A DNA stretch of 64,000 nt. Source: Flammeovirga agarivorans (GTDB lineage: Bacteria; Bacteroidota; Bacteroidia; Cytophagales; Flammeovirgaceae). The stretch is taken from contig NZ_JABAIL010000004.1 of the NCBI RefSeq assembly GCF_012641475.1, positions 721,881 to 785,880 on the forward strand, read 5' to 3'. Below the pieces are notes generated by a model that saw nothing but the letters and a program-made list of their open reading frames with translations, did no database searches and had not been told where the DNA came from. This document shows positions 1 to 8,412 of the stretch, piece after piece; position 1 is the first letter of the stretch; each line of letters begins with the position of its first letter. Both the position numbers and the translations under genes were made by a program.

Positions 1-122
1 TATTCGAAAAACGCATGAATCGCTTAACGAAATACAAAAAGTGTATTGATTACAAAAATAAGTAATCAGGTATTTTAAACACTTATTTTCGACAAACAGC
101 AAACGTATTCATATGAAATGCA
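1..122. other. Left-edge intergenic stretch, possible gene tail
   Basis: No complete gene is visible here. The plus-strand frame starting at base 3 is open from the window edge to a TAA at 63-65 and could be the last 20 codons of a gene entering from the left. At this base composition such a short open run is also expected by chance. I see no convincing hairpin terminator between it and the convergent symporter gene. Confidence 0.3.
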
Positions 123-1562
123 CTATTTCTTATCTGAAATAAGCATCAGCCCTAACACAGTAAAACTTGCATTAACGAGTAAGATCTCGAAACCAAATTT
201 ATACCCAGCTAATAGATCTATAGAATAGATATTTAAAATATAGGATAAGACAGGTGACAATAAACAAATAAAGATCACTTTGGAATCTCTTACTTTTCGC
301 TTTGTAAAAAGGCCAAATGCAAACAGCCCAAGTAGAGGGCCATATGTATACCCTGCCGCTTTAAATACATCCGTGACGACACTATCATCATTAATGGCTC
401 TAAAGACAACGATCACTAAAAATAAGATAAAGCTAAACATGATATGCACTATCTTCCTTTTCTTATTAGAATTTCGTGAGTCTCCCATGTTTAAGAAATC
501 TACACAAAATGATGTTGTTAATGCTGTTAATGCCGAATCCGCACTAGAAAAAGCCGCCGCAATGATACCTAATAAGAAAACTACAGCTGTAAACATACCA
601 AAGTAGTTTAACGCTAATGTAGGGTAAAGTTCATCCGTTCTTTCTGGGATTCGAATATTATTTGCAAAAGCATACTCATACAATAATACTCCTACTGATA
701 GAAAAATTACAGTAGCAACAAAAAAGGCTAAAGCAAACCAAAGCACATTTTTCTGAGCTTCTTTTACATTAGTACAAGTAAGGTTTTTCTGCATAATATT
801 TTGATCTAATCCATTCATAGAAATTGTGATAAAAATACCTGCGAAAAACTGTTTCCAAAAGAAGTTACCTGCTTTCCAATCCCACATAAAAATATCAGAC
901 ATTTGACTCATTGAGATAGTCTTAACCATAGAGCTTGGTGTCATTCCAAGTTCATTTGTAATAGTATAAATTGTCCAAATTGCTGCTAAAAGAAGAAAAC
1001 TAGTCTGTAAAGTATCTGTCCAAACAATAGTTTTAATACCTCCTTTAAAAGTATATAGCCATATCAATAAAATAGTACTTAAAACCGATACCCAAAAAGG
1101 CATGTTATAATCATCGAAAAAGGCCAACTGTAAAACCATCACCGCCAAATAGAGGCGAAATGCAGCTCCAATCGTTTGAGATACCAAAAAGAAAAAAGAA
1201 CCTGTCTTATAACTAGTCATCCCAAAACGTTCTTTCAGATACTCATAAATACTAATTAGTTTTTTACTATAAAACAAAGGTATAAGGACGTAAGCAATTA
1301 TAGCGTAGCCGAACATATTACCCATCATAAATTGGAGATAACTCCAACCTGATTTACCGACGGTTCCAGGCACAGATATAAATGTCACCCCAGATAATGT
1401 AGCACCTACCATACCATAAGCAACTAAATACCATTTTGAACTTCTATTGGCTGTAAAAAAGCTTTTTGATTGATTCTCTCCTTTTTCTGCTGTTAAATAA
1501 GAGATGAGTAAGAGTAATAAAAAGTAAAAAAATATTACAAAAAATACCTGTGTAGATGTCAT
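123..1562 (-). CDS. Sodium:solute symporter (SSS family)
   Basis: Inner-membrane sodium-coupled uptake carrier of 479 residues, the usual length for the family. About 13 hydrophobic segments cover the whole protein, starting at residue 5. The early region carries the family pattern GATLSGVTFISVPG (about residues 53-66), followed by an amphipathic stretch ending YEYLKERFG and later WTDTLQ, both typical of SSS carriers of sugars, sialic acid, amino acids or vitamins. The conserved sodium-site region AAAFSSADSALTALTTSF (around residue 335) is intact. The start is the ATG at 1562. No catabolic genes adjoin it, so the substrate cannot be named. Confidence 0.9.
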   Translation of the reverse strand: MTSTQVFFVIFFYFLLLLLISYLTAEKGENQSKSFFTANRSSKWYLVAYGMVGATLSGVTFISVPGTVGKSGWSYLQFMMGNMFGYAIIAYVLIPLFYSKKLISIYEYLKERFGMTSYKTGSFFFLVSQTIGAAFRLYLAVMVLQLAFFDDYNMPFWVSVLSTILLIWLYTFKGGIKTIVWTDTLQTSFLLLAAIWTIYTITNELGMTPSSMVKTISMSQMSDIFMWDWKAGNFFWKQFFAGIFITISMNGLDQNIMQKNLTCTNVKEAQKNVLWFALAFFVATVIFLSVGVLLYEYAFANNIRIPERTDELYPTLALNYFGMFTAVVFLLGIIAAAFSSADSALTALTTSFCVDFLNMGDSRNSNKKRKIVHIMFSFILFLVIVVFRAINDDSVVTDVFKAAGYTYGPLLGLFAFGLFTKRKVRDSKVIFICLLSPVLSYILNIYSIDLLAGYKFGFEILLVNASFTVLGLMLISDKK

Positions 1563-1688
1563 TTGGACTGAATATGATAGTTTGTTTCTTTGTAAATGAA
1601 TAATGTATATTATATTCGAAAAATATTTTACAATAACCTTAATAAATTAAACTAAAACAATTTAAGGTTTAACTTAATTATTAATCAA

Positions 1689-2390
1689 ATGAAACTAACA
1701 CTATCCATCACCTTTTTGGTCACTCTTTTTTCAACACTAGTACAAGCTCAAGTAACTTCAAACACTAACTTGTATGACCTTGTAGACCCTGACCACCTCA
1801 ACACAGACCTTCTCTATCAGAACAGTGCTGCAAATTTTAAAGGATCTCCTTTTTACACCGATGAATGGTCTACAGGATTTGTCACTATTTTAGGGGGCGA
1901 GCATTATGATGATATTCTTATCAAATACGATGCTTATAAAGATGAAGTCTTGGTCAGAAAAAGTGAAGACAATGTAATTATTGTCGACAAAAAACAGATC
2001 AATCGTTTTGGTTGGACGGATAACGATAATGAAATTATATCCTTTGAGAAGAAACTGCTGAATAATAAACCTACATATCTTGAAACAATATTCAAAGGAG
2101 AAACATTTAACGTTTACCGTTATAGAGTGAAGAAATTTCACAAGAAAGATGAACAGAATTCCAACTCCTATAGTGAAGATATAAAAGATGAGTATAAATG
2201 GACTAGCACAAAGCTGTACTATGATAACGGAAATTCTTTAACTGAAATTTCAACAAAAGGAAAAAACTTTTATTCCGTATTTGGTGATAAGAAAGCAGAA
2301 ATGCAGAAGTTTGCTAAATCAAATAAATTGAAAGTTAAAGACAAAAAAGACTTAGAAGAAATTTTTGCTCATTACTCTACAATAAAGTAA
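1689..2390 (+). CDS. Secreted hypothetical protein
   Basis: A 233-residue protein I cannot assign to a function. Residues 1-20 form a clear Sec signal peptide ending VQAQ, so it is exported to the periplasm or cell surface. The mature part is polar and rich in Lys, Asp and Tyr, with alternating hydrophobic residues that suggest beta structure, and it contains no cysteine. The C-terminal 25 residues are strongly charged. Bacteroidota genomes hold many secreted proteins of this style. It stands alone, divergent from the symporter and convergent with the GGGtGRT gene, with a strong shared terminator immediately after its stop. Confidence 0.75.
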   Translation: MKLTLSITFLVTLFSTLVQAQVTSNTNLYDLVDPDHLNTDLLYQNSAANFKGSPFYTDEWSTGFVTILGGEHYDDILIKYDAYKDEVLVRKSEDNVIIVDKKQINRFGWTDNDNEIISFEKKLLNNKPTYLETIFKGETFNVYRYRVKKFHKKDEQNSNSYSEDIKDEYKWTSTKLYYDNGNSLTEISTKGKNFYSVFGDKKAEMQKFAKSNKLKVKDKKDLEEIFAHYSTIK

Positions 2391-2434
2391 AAAAAGGGCC
2401 GCAGATATTTAGAATTATCTACGGCCCTTTTTTT
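2391..2434. terminator. Bidirectional intrinsic terminator
   Basis: The hairpin GGGCCG / CGGCCC, with an extended AGAT/ATCT inner stem, is flanked by an A-run on the left and a T-run on the right. It therefore serves both the secreted protein gene on the plus strand and the GGGtGRT gene on the minus strand. Confidence 0.85.
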
Positions 2435-2450
2435 TAATCTACAAGATCAA

Positions 2451-3461
2451 CTACACTGCTGCTGCAGTAAAAGCTTCTTGTAAAGCAACGGCAACTGCTA
2501 CAGAAGCACCTACCATAGGATTGTTACCCATACCAATTAACCCCATCATTTCTACATGGGCAGGTACAGAAGATGAACCTGCAAACTGTGCGTCAGAATG
2601 CATACGACCCATAGTATCAGTTAAACCATATGAAGCAGGACCTGCACCAACATTATCTGGGTGAAGTGTTCTACCTGTACCTCCACCAGAAGCTACAGAG
2701 AAATATTTCTTACCTAATTCATAACGTTCTTTTTTATAGGTTCCTGCCACAGGGTGTTGGAAACGCGTAGGGTTAGTTGAATTACCAGTAATAGATACAT
2801 CAACATTTTCTAAGTGCATAATAGATACACCTTCTCGTACATCATCAGCACCATAACATTTCACCTCACCTCTAGGACCTTTAGAAAAACGTCTTTCTTC
2901 TAAAATATTTAATTGTCCAGTCGTATAATCCATTTGAGTTTTCACATAAGTGAAACCATTGATTCTTGAGATAAGATAAGCGGCATCCTTCCCAAGTCCA
3001 TTAAGCATCACTCTTAAAGGATGTTTTCTTACTTTATTAGCAGATAGTGCAATTTTAATAGCACCTTCAGCGGCAGCAAAAGACTCATGACCGGCCAAGA
3101 ATGCAAAACATTCTGTTTCTTCATTTAACAATCTTGCTGCTAAATTACCATGTCCTATCCCTACTTTTCTTTGATCTGCTACAGAACCTGGAATACAAAA
3201 AGCTTGGATACCTTCTCCTAAACTTTCTGCAATATCTTTCGCCTTAGTTTGTCCTTTTTTAATTGCGATAGCTGCACCTAAAATATATGCCCACTTTGCA
3301 TTTTCGAAAGCTATGGGTTGTGTTTCTGTTACAATGTTATAAACATCGACACCATTTTCTTCTACTAATTTTTTAGCATCTTCCAATGATCCCAACTCGT
3401 ATTGTGCAACTACTTCATTTATATTATTGATTCTTCTTTCGTATCCTTCGAATAAAGCCAT
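2451..3461 (-). CDS. GGGtGRT protein
   Basis: A 336-residue cytoplasmic protein that carries the family-naming motif SGGGTGRTLHP at about residues 254-264. The biochemical role of the family is, to my knowledge, unknown. Other glycine-rich stretches (MLNGLGKDAAYL near 150, GLIGMGNNPMVGASVAVAVA near the C-terminus) suggest an alpha/beta enzyme or a ligand-binding fold. It lies 41 bp downstream of an IscU/NifU-like scaffold gene on the same strand, a pairing seen in other anaerobes and Bacteroidota. This suggests it uses, delivers or receives an Fe-S cluster. The start is the ATG at 3461. Confidence 0.85.
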   Translation of the reverse strand: MALFEGYERRINNINEVVAQYELGSLEDAKKLVEENGVDVYNIVTETQPIAFENAKWAYILGAAIAIKKGQTKAKDIAESLGEGIQAFCIPGSVADQRKVGIGHGNLAARLLNEETECFAFLAGHESFAAAEGAIKIALSANKVRKHPLRVMLNGLGKDAAYLISRINGFTYVKTQMDYTTGQLNILEERRFSKGPRGEVKCYGADDVREGVSIMHLENVDVSITGNSTNPTRFQHPVAGTYKKERYELGKKYFSVASGGGTGRTLHPDNVGAGPASYGLTDTMGRMHSDAQFAGSSSVPAHVEMMGLIGMGNNPMVGASVAVAVALQEAFTAAAV

Positions 3462-3502
3462 GATCGTATTTTTTTAATGTTAGAAATAATTTGAAATGAA
3501 AT

Positions 3503-4201
3503 TTAGTTTTCGCGAGGGTCAATATATTTTTCTGCCTCATCGAAACGGCCATAGGTACCTTTTGCTTTTTCCATAGCTTCATTGGCATCCAAACCTTTCT
3601 TGATCATTTCCATCATCTTACCTAAGTGGACAAAAGAATATCCGATTACTTCGTCGTTCTCGTCTACTGCTAACTTTGTCACATAACCTTCGGCAACTTC
3701 TAAATATCTAACACCTTTAGCTTTTGTTCCGTAAGTTGTTCCTACTTGAGATCTTAAACCTTTTCCTAAATCTTCTAAGCCTGCTCCTACTGGCAATCCA
3801 CCTTCTGAAAATGCAGATTGTGTTCTACCATACACAAATTGCATAAATATTTCTCTCATCGCCACATTAATGGCATCACAAACTAAATCGGTATTTAATG
3901 CTTCTAGTATTGTTTTTCCGGGTAATATTTCTGAAGCCATTGCTGCTGAATGAGTCATTCCAGAACAACCTACTGTCTCAATAAGACATTCTTCAATAAT
4001 TCCATCTTTAACGTTAATTGTAAGCTTAGATGCTCCTTGTTGAGGAGCACATGTACCAACACCATGTGATAATCCAGAAATATCAGTAACATCTTTTGCA
4101 TGAACCATTCGTCCTTCTACGGGTATTGGGGCATTCATATGAGCATTTCCTCCCATCTGTGCCAAAGGACACATTCCTTGTATTTCTGCTGTATAATTCA
4201 T
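3503..4201 (-). CDS. IscU/NifU-like Fe-S cluster scaffold protein
   Basis: A 232-residue protein of the IscU/NifU-N scaffold fold. The hallmark is ETVGCSGMTHSAAMASEILPGKT (around residues 77-99, quoted in parts: VGCSGMTHSAAMAS then GKT), which parallels the IscU segment with GCxxxxAS and KGKT. Cysteines that could hold a cluster include the one in GTCAPQQG (near 51), the one in VGC (near 80) and the one in LVCDAIN (near 108). It is longer than IscU (about 130 residues); the extra C-terminal part is specific to the type that precedes GGGtGRT genes. No cysteine desulfurase adjoins, and sufCD lies 12 kb away, so this is probably a separate dedicated system. Confidence 0.82.
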   Translation of the reverse strand: MNYTAEIQGMCPLAQMGGNAHMNAPIPVEGRMVHAKDVTDISGLSHGVGTCAPQQGASKLTINVKDGIIEECLIETVGCSGMTHSAAMASEILPGKTILEALNTDLVCDAINVAMREIFMQFVYGRTQSAFSEGGLPVGAGLEDLGKGLRSQVGTTYGTKAKGVRYLEVAEGYVTKLAVDENDEVIGYSFVHLGKMMEMIKKGLDANEAMEKAKGTYGRFDEAEKYIDPREN

Positions 4202-4300
4202 AGTAAATGATAGTTGATAATTTTTTATTTTTTTAACTACCTTTTAATGAACGCAACACGGTGTTAGCAGGACATGGTTTTAAGTTAACAAAGGATAATT

Positions 4301-6316
4301 TTAATTCATATTAGCGTTTGTTTTCAATAGAGCACCAAAAACAAGAACATCATCTACTTGGTTAACAGTACCTCTACCTGTCCAAGTGTTAAATTCTTCT
4401 TTAAGCCTTTCCTCTTGTCTTTTAAGAGGTAAGTTAAAAATTGTTGATAAAAGTGTTCTAAAATGCTTAGACATATACTTTTTCCCATTGACACCAAATT
4501 GGTCTTGGTAACCATCTGAAAACATATAAATCTGAACATCACTATCCTTATAACAAACCTCTGATGTACTAAATGGATCATGAATAAAATTCATTTCGCC
4601 TCCAATAGAGTTTCTTGACCCTTTAATTCGTTTTAATTGATCATTTTTAAAATAGATCATAGGGTTTTTCGCACCAGAGAATAAGATCTTTTCTTCTTTT
4701 TTATCAATAACACAAACTGCCGCATCCATCCCATCAGTTAAATTAGTTGATTGCTGATTTAAAGCATATTTCACCTCAATATCTAGTCTTTCTAATATTT
4801 TATGCGGATCTGTCTCTGACAATTCATTAACTATAAATTCAATTTTTTGTATACCTAAAATACTCATTAATGCTCCAGGAACACCATGCCCGGTACAATC
4901 TGCAATAATGATAATGATGCGCTCTCCTACTTTCTTATACCAATAAAAGTCTCCAGAAACGGTATCCCTTGGCATATACAATAGACAAGTATCGCCAATT
5001 TCTTCTTCAAGCTTATCTATATTTGGTAATGACGCTTCTTGTATCCTTTTGGCATAATTGATTGATGACAAAATTTGATCATTCTGTGAAGCTAACTGCT
5101 TATTCATTCCAGATAATGTTTCATTCTGGATTTCTAATTCTTCTTTTGTCTCTTCTAAATCTTTTGTTCTAATAGATACTTCTCTCTCAAGCATCTGATT
5201 TTGTTCTATGATTAATTGATGAAGTTTTAATTGAGTATCATTAATCTTAGCACCTAAACTTAGAGAGAAAATCACCTGTTCTATACAAGCCCCTATTAAT
5301 AGTGTAGGAACAGATCTAATACCAAATAACGGAGGAATCAATTCAAATACTTCTAATGTATGTAATGTGATGAAAATAAAATTGATCAAAACACCATAAA
5401 AGAAATATCGGGCAGTAATGCTTCTTTTCCTTTCCTTATTGGCGATATAAATCATCGGGAGATAAGTCAAATTGATCATTACAGTCCCCAATGGAGTAAT
5501 AATGAAATACAATTCGAAAATCACAAGAATATTAAGTATCATCAACCCAACCAGAGTTAGGTTAGACACCAGAAATAATCTCGGATAATTCTCTTTTATA
5601 TTAAGTAATGTCTGCGAGAAGAGGATAAACAAAGCCGCTGAAGAAAAACCTAGCCAATGGTTTAATTGTTGGTAGTGTTCTGCAGTCTCTAGATAATTAA
5701 TAACTTTTCCAGATATGGTAAAATTGAATAGAGCAACACTTAAAACATGCATAGAGTAATATATGTAACCTTTATCTTTTACCATAAAATAGAGTCCCAT
5801 GTTGTACAAGATCATTAAAATCATTGCACCTAGGAATAAGTAGATAAAACTATTCAGATAGTCTATCTGCTTTTTCACTTCACTTGTCTCTATTATAGTA
5901 AGGTCTTGAGGAAGGGCTTGAAACTCAAAAAATGGTCTATCAAACTGTGAGCATCTTAAATAATATGTCGCCTTTTCTTTTGGTTTCAAATCGATTGGAA
6001 GAAAAGTATATCCTCGGTAAAGAAAGTTCTTTTTGATGTTAGGATATAGAATTCCACCTTCAGCCACTTTGGTAAAAGTATGCTGATCCACCTGTTTGTA
6101 TAAAATCAGATGATCAAAATAGCTGTATGAAAGCTGTCCTGAATAAACACTATCTTTTAAATTCTGGACATCAAATTTAATCCAATAGTTTTCTACTTCA
6201 GAAGTCACATCACCGTAGTCATAAGGTTGAAAACTATCTAAATCATTTTCTAATGCAAAAGGCTCAGTTTCATCTGAGGCCGTCATCAAAACATTTGAAT
6301 GTATAATTTGCAGCAT
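4301..6316 (-). CDS. 7TMR-DISM sensor with SpoIIE-type PP2C phosphatase
   Basis: A membrane signal transducer. Residues about 15-145 form an extracytoplasmic 7TMR-DISMED2 sensory domain, about 152-350 hold seven membrane helices (7TMR-DISM_7TM), about 360-420 are a coiled coil, and about 440-665 are a SpoIIE/PP2C serine phosphatase with VSGDFYW and ADCTGHGVPGA metal-binding motifs. Such proteins usually act on an anti-sigma-antagonist in partner-switching pathways; no partner lies nearby. The ATG at 6316 leaves the external domain without a signal peptide. In-frame codons upstream to 6370, directly after the previous gene's TAA, encode a signal-like segment (SFFHLIISISLSA), so translation probably begins at a non-ATG codon there. 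It is the last gene of the oxygenase/terpene-cyclase-like unit. Confidence 0.85.
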   Translation of the reverse strand: MLQIIHSNVLMTASDETEPFALENDLDSFQPYDYGDVTSEVENYWIKFDVQNLKDSVYSGQLSYSYFDHLILYKQVDQHTFTKVAEGGILYPNIKKNFLYRGYTFLPIDLKPKEKATYYLRCSQFDRPFFEFQALPQDLTIIETSEVKKQIDYLNSFIYLFLGAMILMILYNMGLYFMVKDKGYIYYSMHVLSVALFNFTISGKVINYLETAEHYQQLNHWLGFSSAALFILFSQTLLNIKENYPRLFLVSNLTLVGLMILNILVIFELYFIITPLGTVMINLTYLPMIYIANKERKRSITARYFFYGVLINFIFITLHTLEVFELIPPLFGIRSVPTLLIGACIEQVIFSLSLGAKINDTQLKLHQLIIEQNQMLEREVSIRTKDLEETKEELEIQNETLSGMNKQLASQNDQILSSINYAKRIQEASLPNIDKLEEEIGDTCLLYMPRDTVSGDFYWYKKVGERIIIIIADCTGHGVPGALMSILGIQKIEFIVNELSETDPHKILERLDIEVKYALNQQSTNLTDGMDAAVCVIDKKEEKILFSGAKNPMIYFKNDQLKRIKGSRNSIGGEMNFIHDPFSTSEVCYKDSDVQIYMFSDGYQDQFGVNGKKYMSKHFRTLLSTIFNLPLKRQEERLKEEFNTWTGRGTVNQVDDVLVFGALLKTNANMN

Positions 6317-6370
6317 TTCTCTATCTTTTGCCGATAGAGAAATGCTAATAATTAGGTGAAAAAATGAAAT

Positions 6371-7087
6371 TTACACCAAGGCTTCTTCTTCCCATATATC
6401 TTTTTCAGTAGAAAACTCTTTCTTTTTCCATGCTTTAATCTTGTCTTTATTTACAGTAAGCCAAGCATAGAACATGTCTAAAGCGAAAGTAATAGCGGCA
6501 ATAATCACAACAAATGGAGATGCTGTATCTCCTAAAAAAATTCCAACACCGACGAATACTGTCCCAAAGCCTTTCCATAAAGCAATAGATAGATTCAATG
6601 CCTTTTCTTCTGGATGAGCTAAGATTAAAAATATAAACAGTGTGGACATAATAATATTAAGGACATATCCTGTACCTGCACCAATTGGGTCACCATATTG
6701 TTCAACCCAACCATAAATGATCAGACACCAGAATACAAATCCAATAACGGAAGTCGTATTAAAATATTTCTTTATTAAAGGTACTCTTACTTGTTTGGCT
6801 CCATACTTATGGAAATAAATAATCATGATTACATCTGTGATCCACCACAAACGAATACCCCAAACAAATAATTGACCTAGTTCTGTAGTATAGACAAAAC
6901 TAAACATAAATTCCCAAGCAATATTCGCTACAGCTGCTTCTGCAGGTATACCAAAGAATTTATATTTTTTAGCATTATAAATGACTAGAATATATGTAAC
7001 AGCCCAAAAAATTGCGTCAAGAAAAAATAAGACTTGCTGTGTTACAGTATAATCTGTAAGATTAATCCATTCAGTTGTTTGTTCCAT
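6371..7087 (-). CDS. Integral membrane terpene-cyclase-like protein (Pyr4/PaxB type)
   Basis: A 238-residue protein with about seven membrane helices. The segment VANIAWEFMFSFVY (around residues 52-65) closely matches the NIAWE motif of the fungal membrane terpene cyclases PaxB, AtmB and Pyr4, whose Glu acts in acid-initiated cyclisation. A late acidic residue in ALDMFYAWL (around 209) is in the place of the second catalytic acid. Length and topology also fit. These are resemblances by eye; the substrate is unknown and the protein could be a non-enzymatic relative. It begins 2 bp after the MpaB-like oxygenase gene and its stop abuts the sensor gene, so all three are probably co-transcribed. 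Confidence 0.6.
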   Translation of the reverse strand: MEQTTEWINLTDYTVTQQVLFFLDAIFWAVTYILVIYNAKKYKFFGIPAEAAVANIAWEFMFSFVYTTELGQLFVWGIRLWWITDVIMIIYFHKYGAKQVRVPLIKKYFNTTSVIGFVFWCLIIYGWVEQYGDPIGAGTGYVLNIIMSTLFIFLILAHPEEKALNLSIALWKGFGTVFVGVGIFLGDTASPFVVIIAAITFALDMFYAWLTVNKDKIKAWKKKEFSTEKDIWEEEALV

Positions 7088-7089
7088 TT

Positions 7090-8310
7090 TTAAATTAGTT
7101 TTTGTAAGGTTATTCTGTAGTTAAATATAGTTTTTGTCGAAAAAATATTTTCGTATTCTTTTTTAGCTTTTGGTGCAATCCAGTTTTTCTTTAATGAAGG
7201 TGGAATATTGAATTCTACTTCCTTTTCTTTATAGTAGAAATCCAACATGTGCTGAAGTAGAAAAACATTAAATGTTTCAGCAATTTCGCAAAGTAATGCT
7301 GACTCATCTTTTCCTTGATCGAAGATTTGTAACACTTTTGAAAGCGTTCTAATAAACACCTTTGAGGTAAATGAAGTGTGTGTTTCAATTCCTACTGTTT
7401 CACAAATTTCATCACCTAATAAAAAGTGCATAAATGCTTCTGGGAAATCATCATAATGAGTACCCGGTGTTGCAGCCTTCAAGAAATCAACACATGATTT
7501 TGTAAGTATTTTACCTCCTTCTGTTGGCTTTCGCTGTTCTTCTAAGATTTTTTGTCCTGTTACAGCTCCTTCATCAAAAGTTTCAGGAATAATTGAAGGT
7601 TCTACACCCATTACAAGACCTACTAATTTCCATGTATAATAGTAAGCTTTCTTCTCTTCATCAGATACAGTAATTCCCAATTGCTCTAATCCTTGAACAG
7701 GAAATACTGAAAATGATAAAAGAGTCCCCAACATATCTTCTTGATTAATGGGTTCACCTAACGCTTCAGTATCCCAGGTAACATGATTACTGTGCTTCAA
7801 ATAATAACGTATTGAAGCATGCATTAATCTTACTTTTTTAGCAGTTACCAATCCACTACCCTCTGGGTCCATTCCATCCTGAGACATTACATTGATAACA
7901 AACTGAGCAGTTTCCATTAATCGGTTGATAAATGGTTCTAGTCCCTTTCTTTTACTCTCCATAAAGCGACCAGTACGGTAAACGACTTCAGCACCATTTC
8001 CACATGAATAAGTTGCAGGTAGCGATTTACAAAGCAGCATTAAAGAAAGAATAGGCCCATGTTTTTCGAAAAACTTTTGCCCTTGATCAATTAAATCATG
8101 ATCGACATTATCAGATAGGATTTCAACTGAACTTTTCTCAAAAAAGTCTCTTAAAGCATCATCTTTAATTTCACTAATTTCATTATTAGTGGTTATGGTT
8201 TCAAAAAGTTCGTTAATCTTATTGATGCCATTGTTTTGGATGTATGTTTGGATCAGATTGTCTGCAAGAGGGTCTGTCATCCCTCTTAAGTTTACAAGAG
8301 TGTTGCTCAT
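7090..8310 (-). CDS. MpaB-family oxygenase (DUF2236, rubber-oxygenase-like)
   Basis: A 406-residue protein of the DUF2236 family, which includes latex-clearing rubber oxygenase and the fungal MpaB oxygenase that cleaves a farnesyl side chain. Family patterns seen are a HGP motif early on (KHGPILSLML, about 84-93), an Arg-rich stretch VRLMHASIRYYLKH (around 165, where the family supplies haem ligands) and NQEDMLGTLLSFSVFPVQGLEQLGI (in parts; around 190-214). The likely activity is haem-dependent oxidation or oxidative cleavage of an isoprenoid or other lipid. Its immediate neighbour is a terpene-cyclase-like membrane protein, which makes an isoprenoid substrate more plausible. No signal peptide is present. 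Confidence 0.78.
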   Translation of the reverse strand: MSNTLVNLRGMTDPLADNLIQTYIQNNGINKINELFETITTNNEISEIKDDALRDFFEKSSVEILSDNVDHDLIDQGQKFFEKHGPILSLMLLCKSLPATYSCGNGAEVVYRTGRFMESKRKGLEPFINRLMETAQFVINVMSQDGMDPEGSGLVTAKKVRLMHASIRYYLKHSNHVTWDTEALGEPINQEDMLGTLLSFSVFPVQGLEQLGITVSDEEKKAYYYTWKLVGLVMGVEPSIIPETFDEGAVTGQKILEEQRKPTEGGKILTKSCVDFLKAATPGTHYDDFPEAFMHFLLGDEICETVGIETHTSFTSKVFIRTLSKVLQIFDQGKDESALLCEIAETFNVFLLQHMLDFYYKEKEVEFNIPPSLKKNWIAPKAKKEYENIFSTKTIFNYRITLQKLI

Positions 8311-8412
8311 AGTGAAGCAAAGAGTTAGTAATTTTATAAACTGAAAAAGCTGATTAAGAAGTAAGTTAAATGAAATCGGTCAAATATCAAATTTTGTCAT
8401 ACAAAGGAAGTA

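Noticed and set aside
3..65. Open 21-codon run at the left edge, possible end of a gene
   Set aside because: Too short and too AT-rich to tell from chance; no matching terminator, and no recognisable protein end.
1563..1688. Bacteroidota promoter search between the symporter and the secreted protein
   Set aside because: Only 6-7 of 8 matches to TAnnTTTG and no properly spaced -33 box on either strand.
4255..4265. Inverted repeat AACACGGTGTT between the SpoIIE sensor and the Fe-S scaffold gene
   Set aside because: 11 bp with one centre base, no second copy and no promoter boxes around it; cannot be separated from chance.
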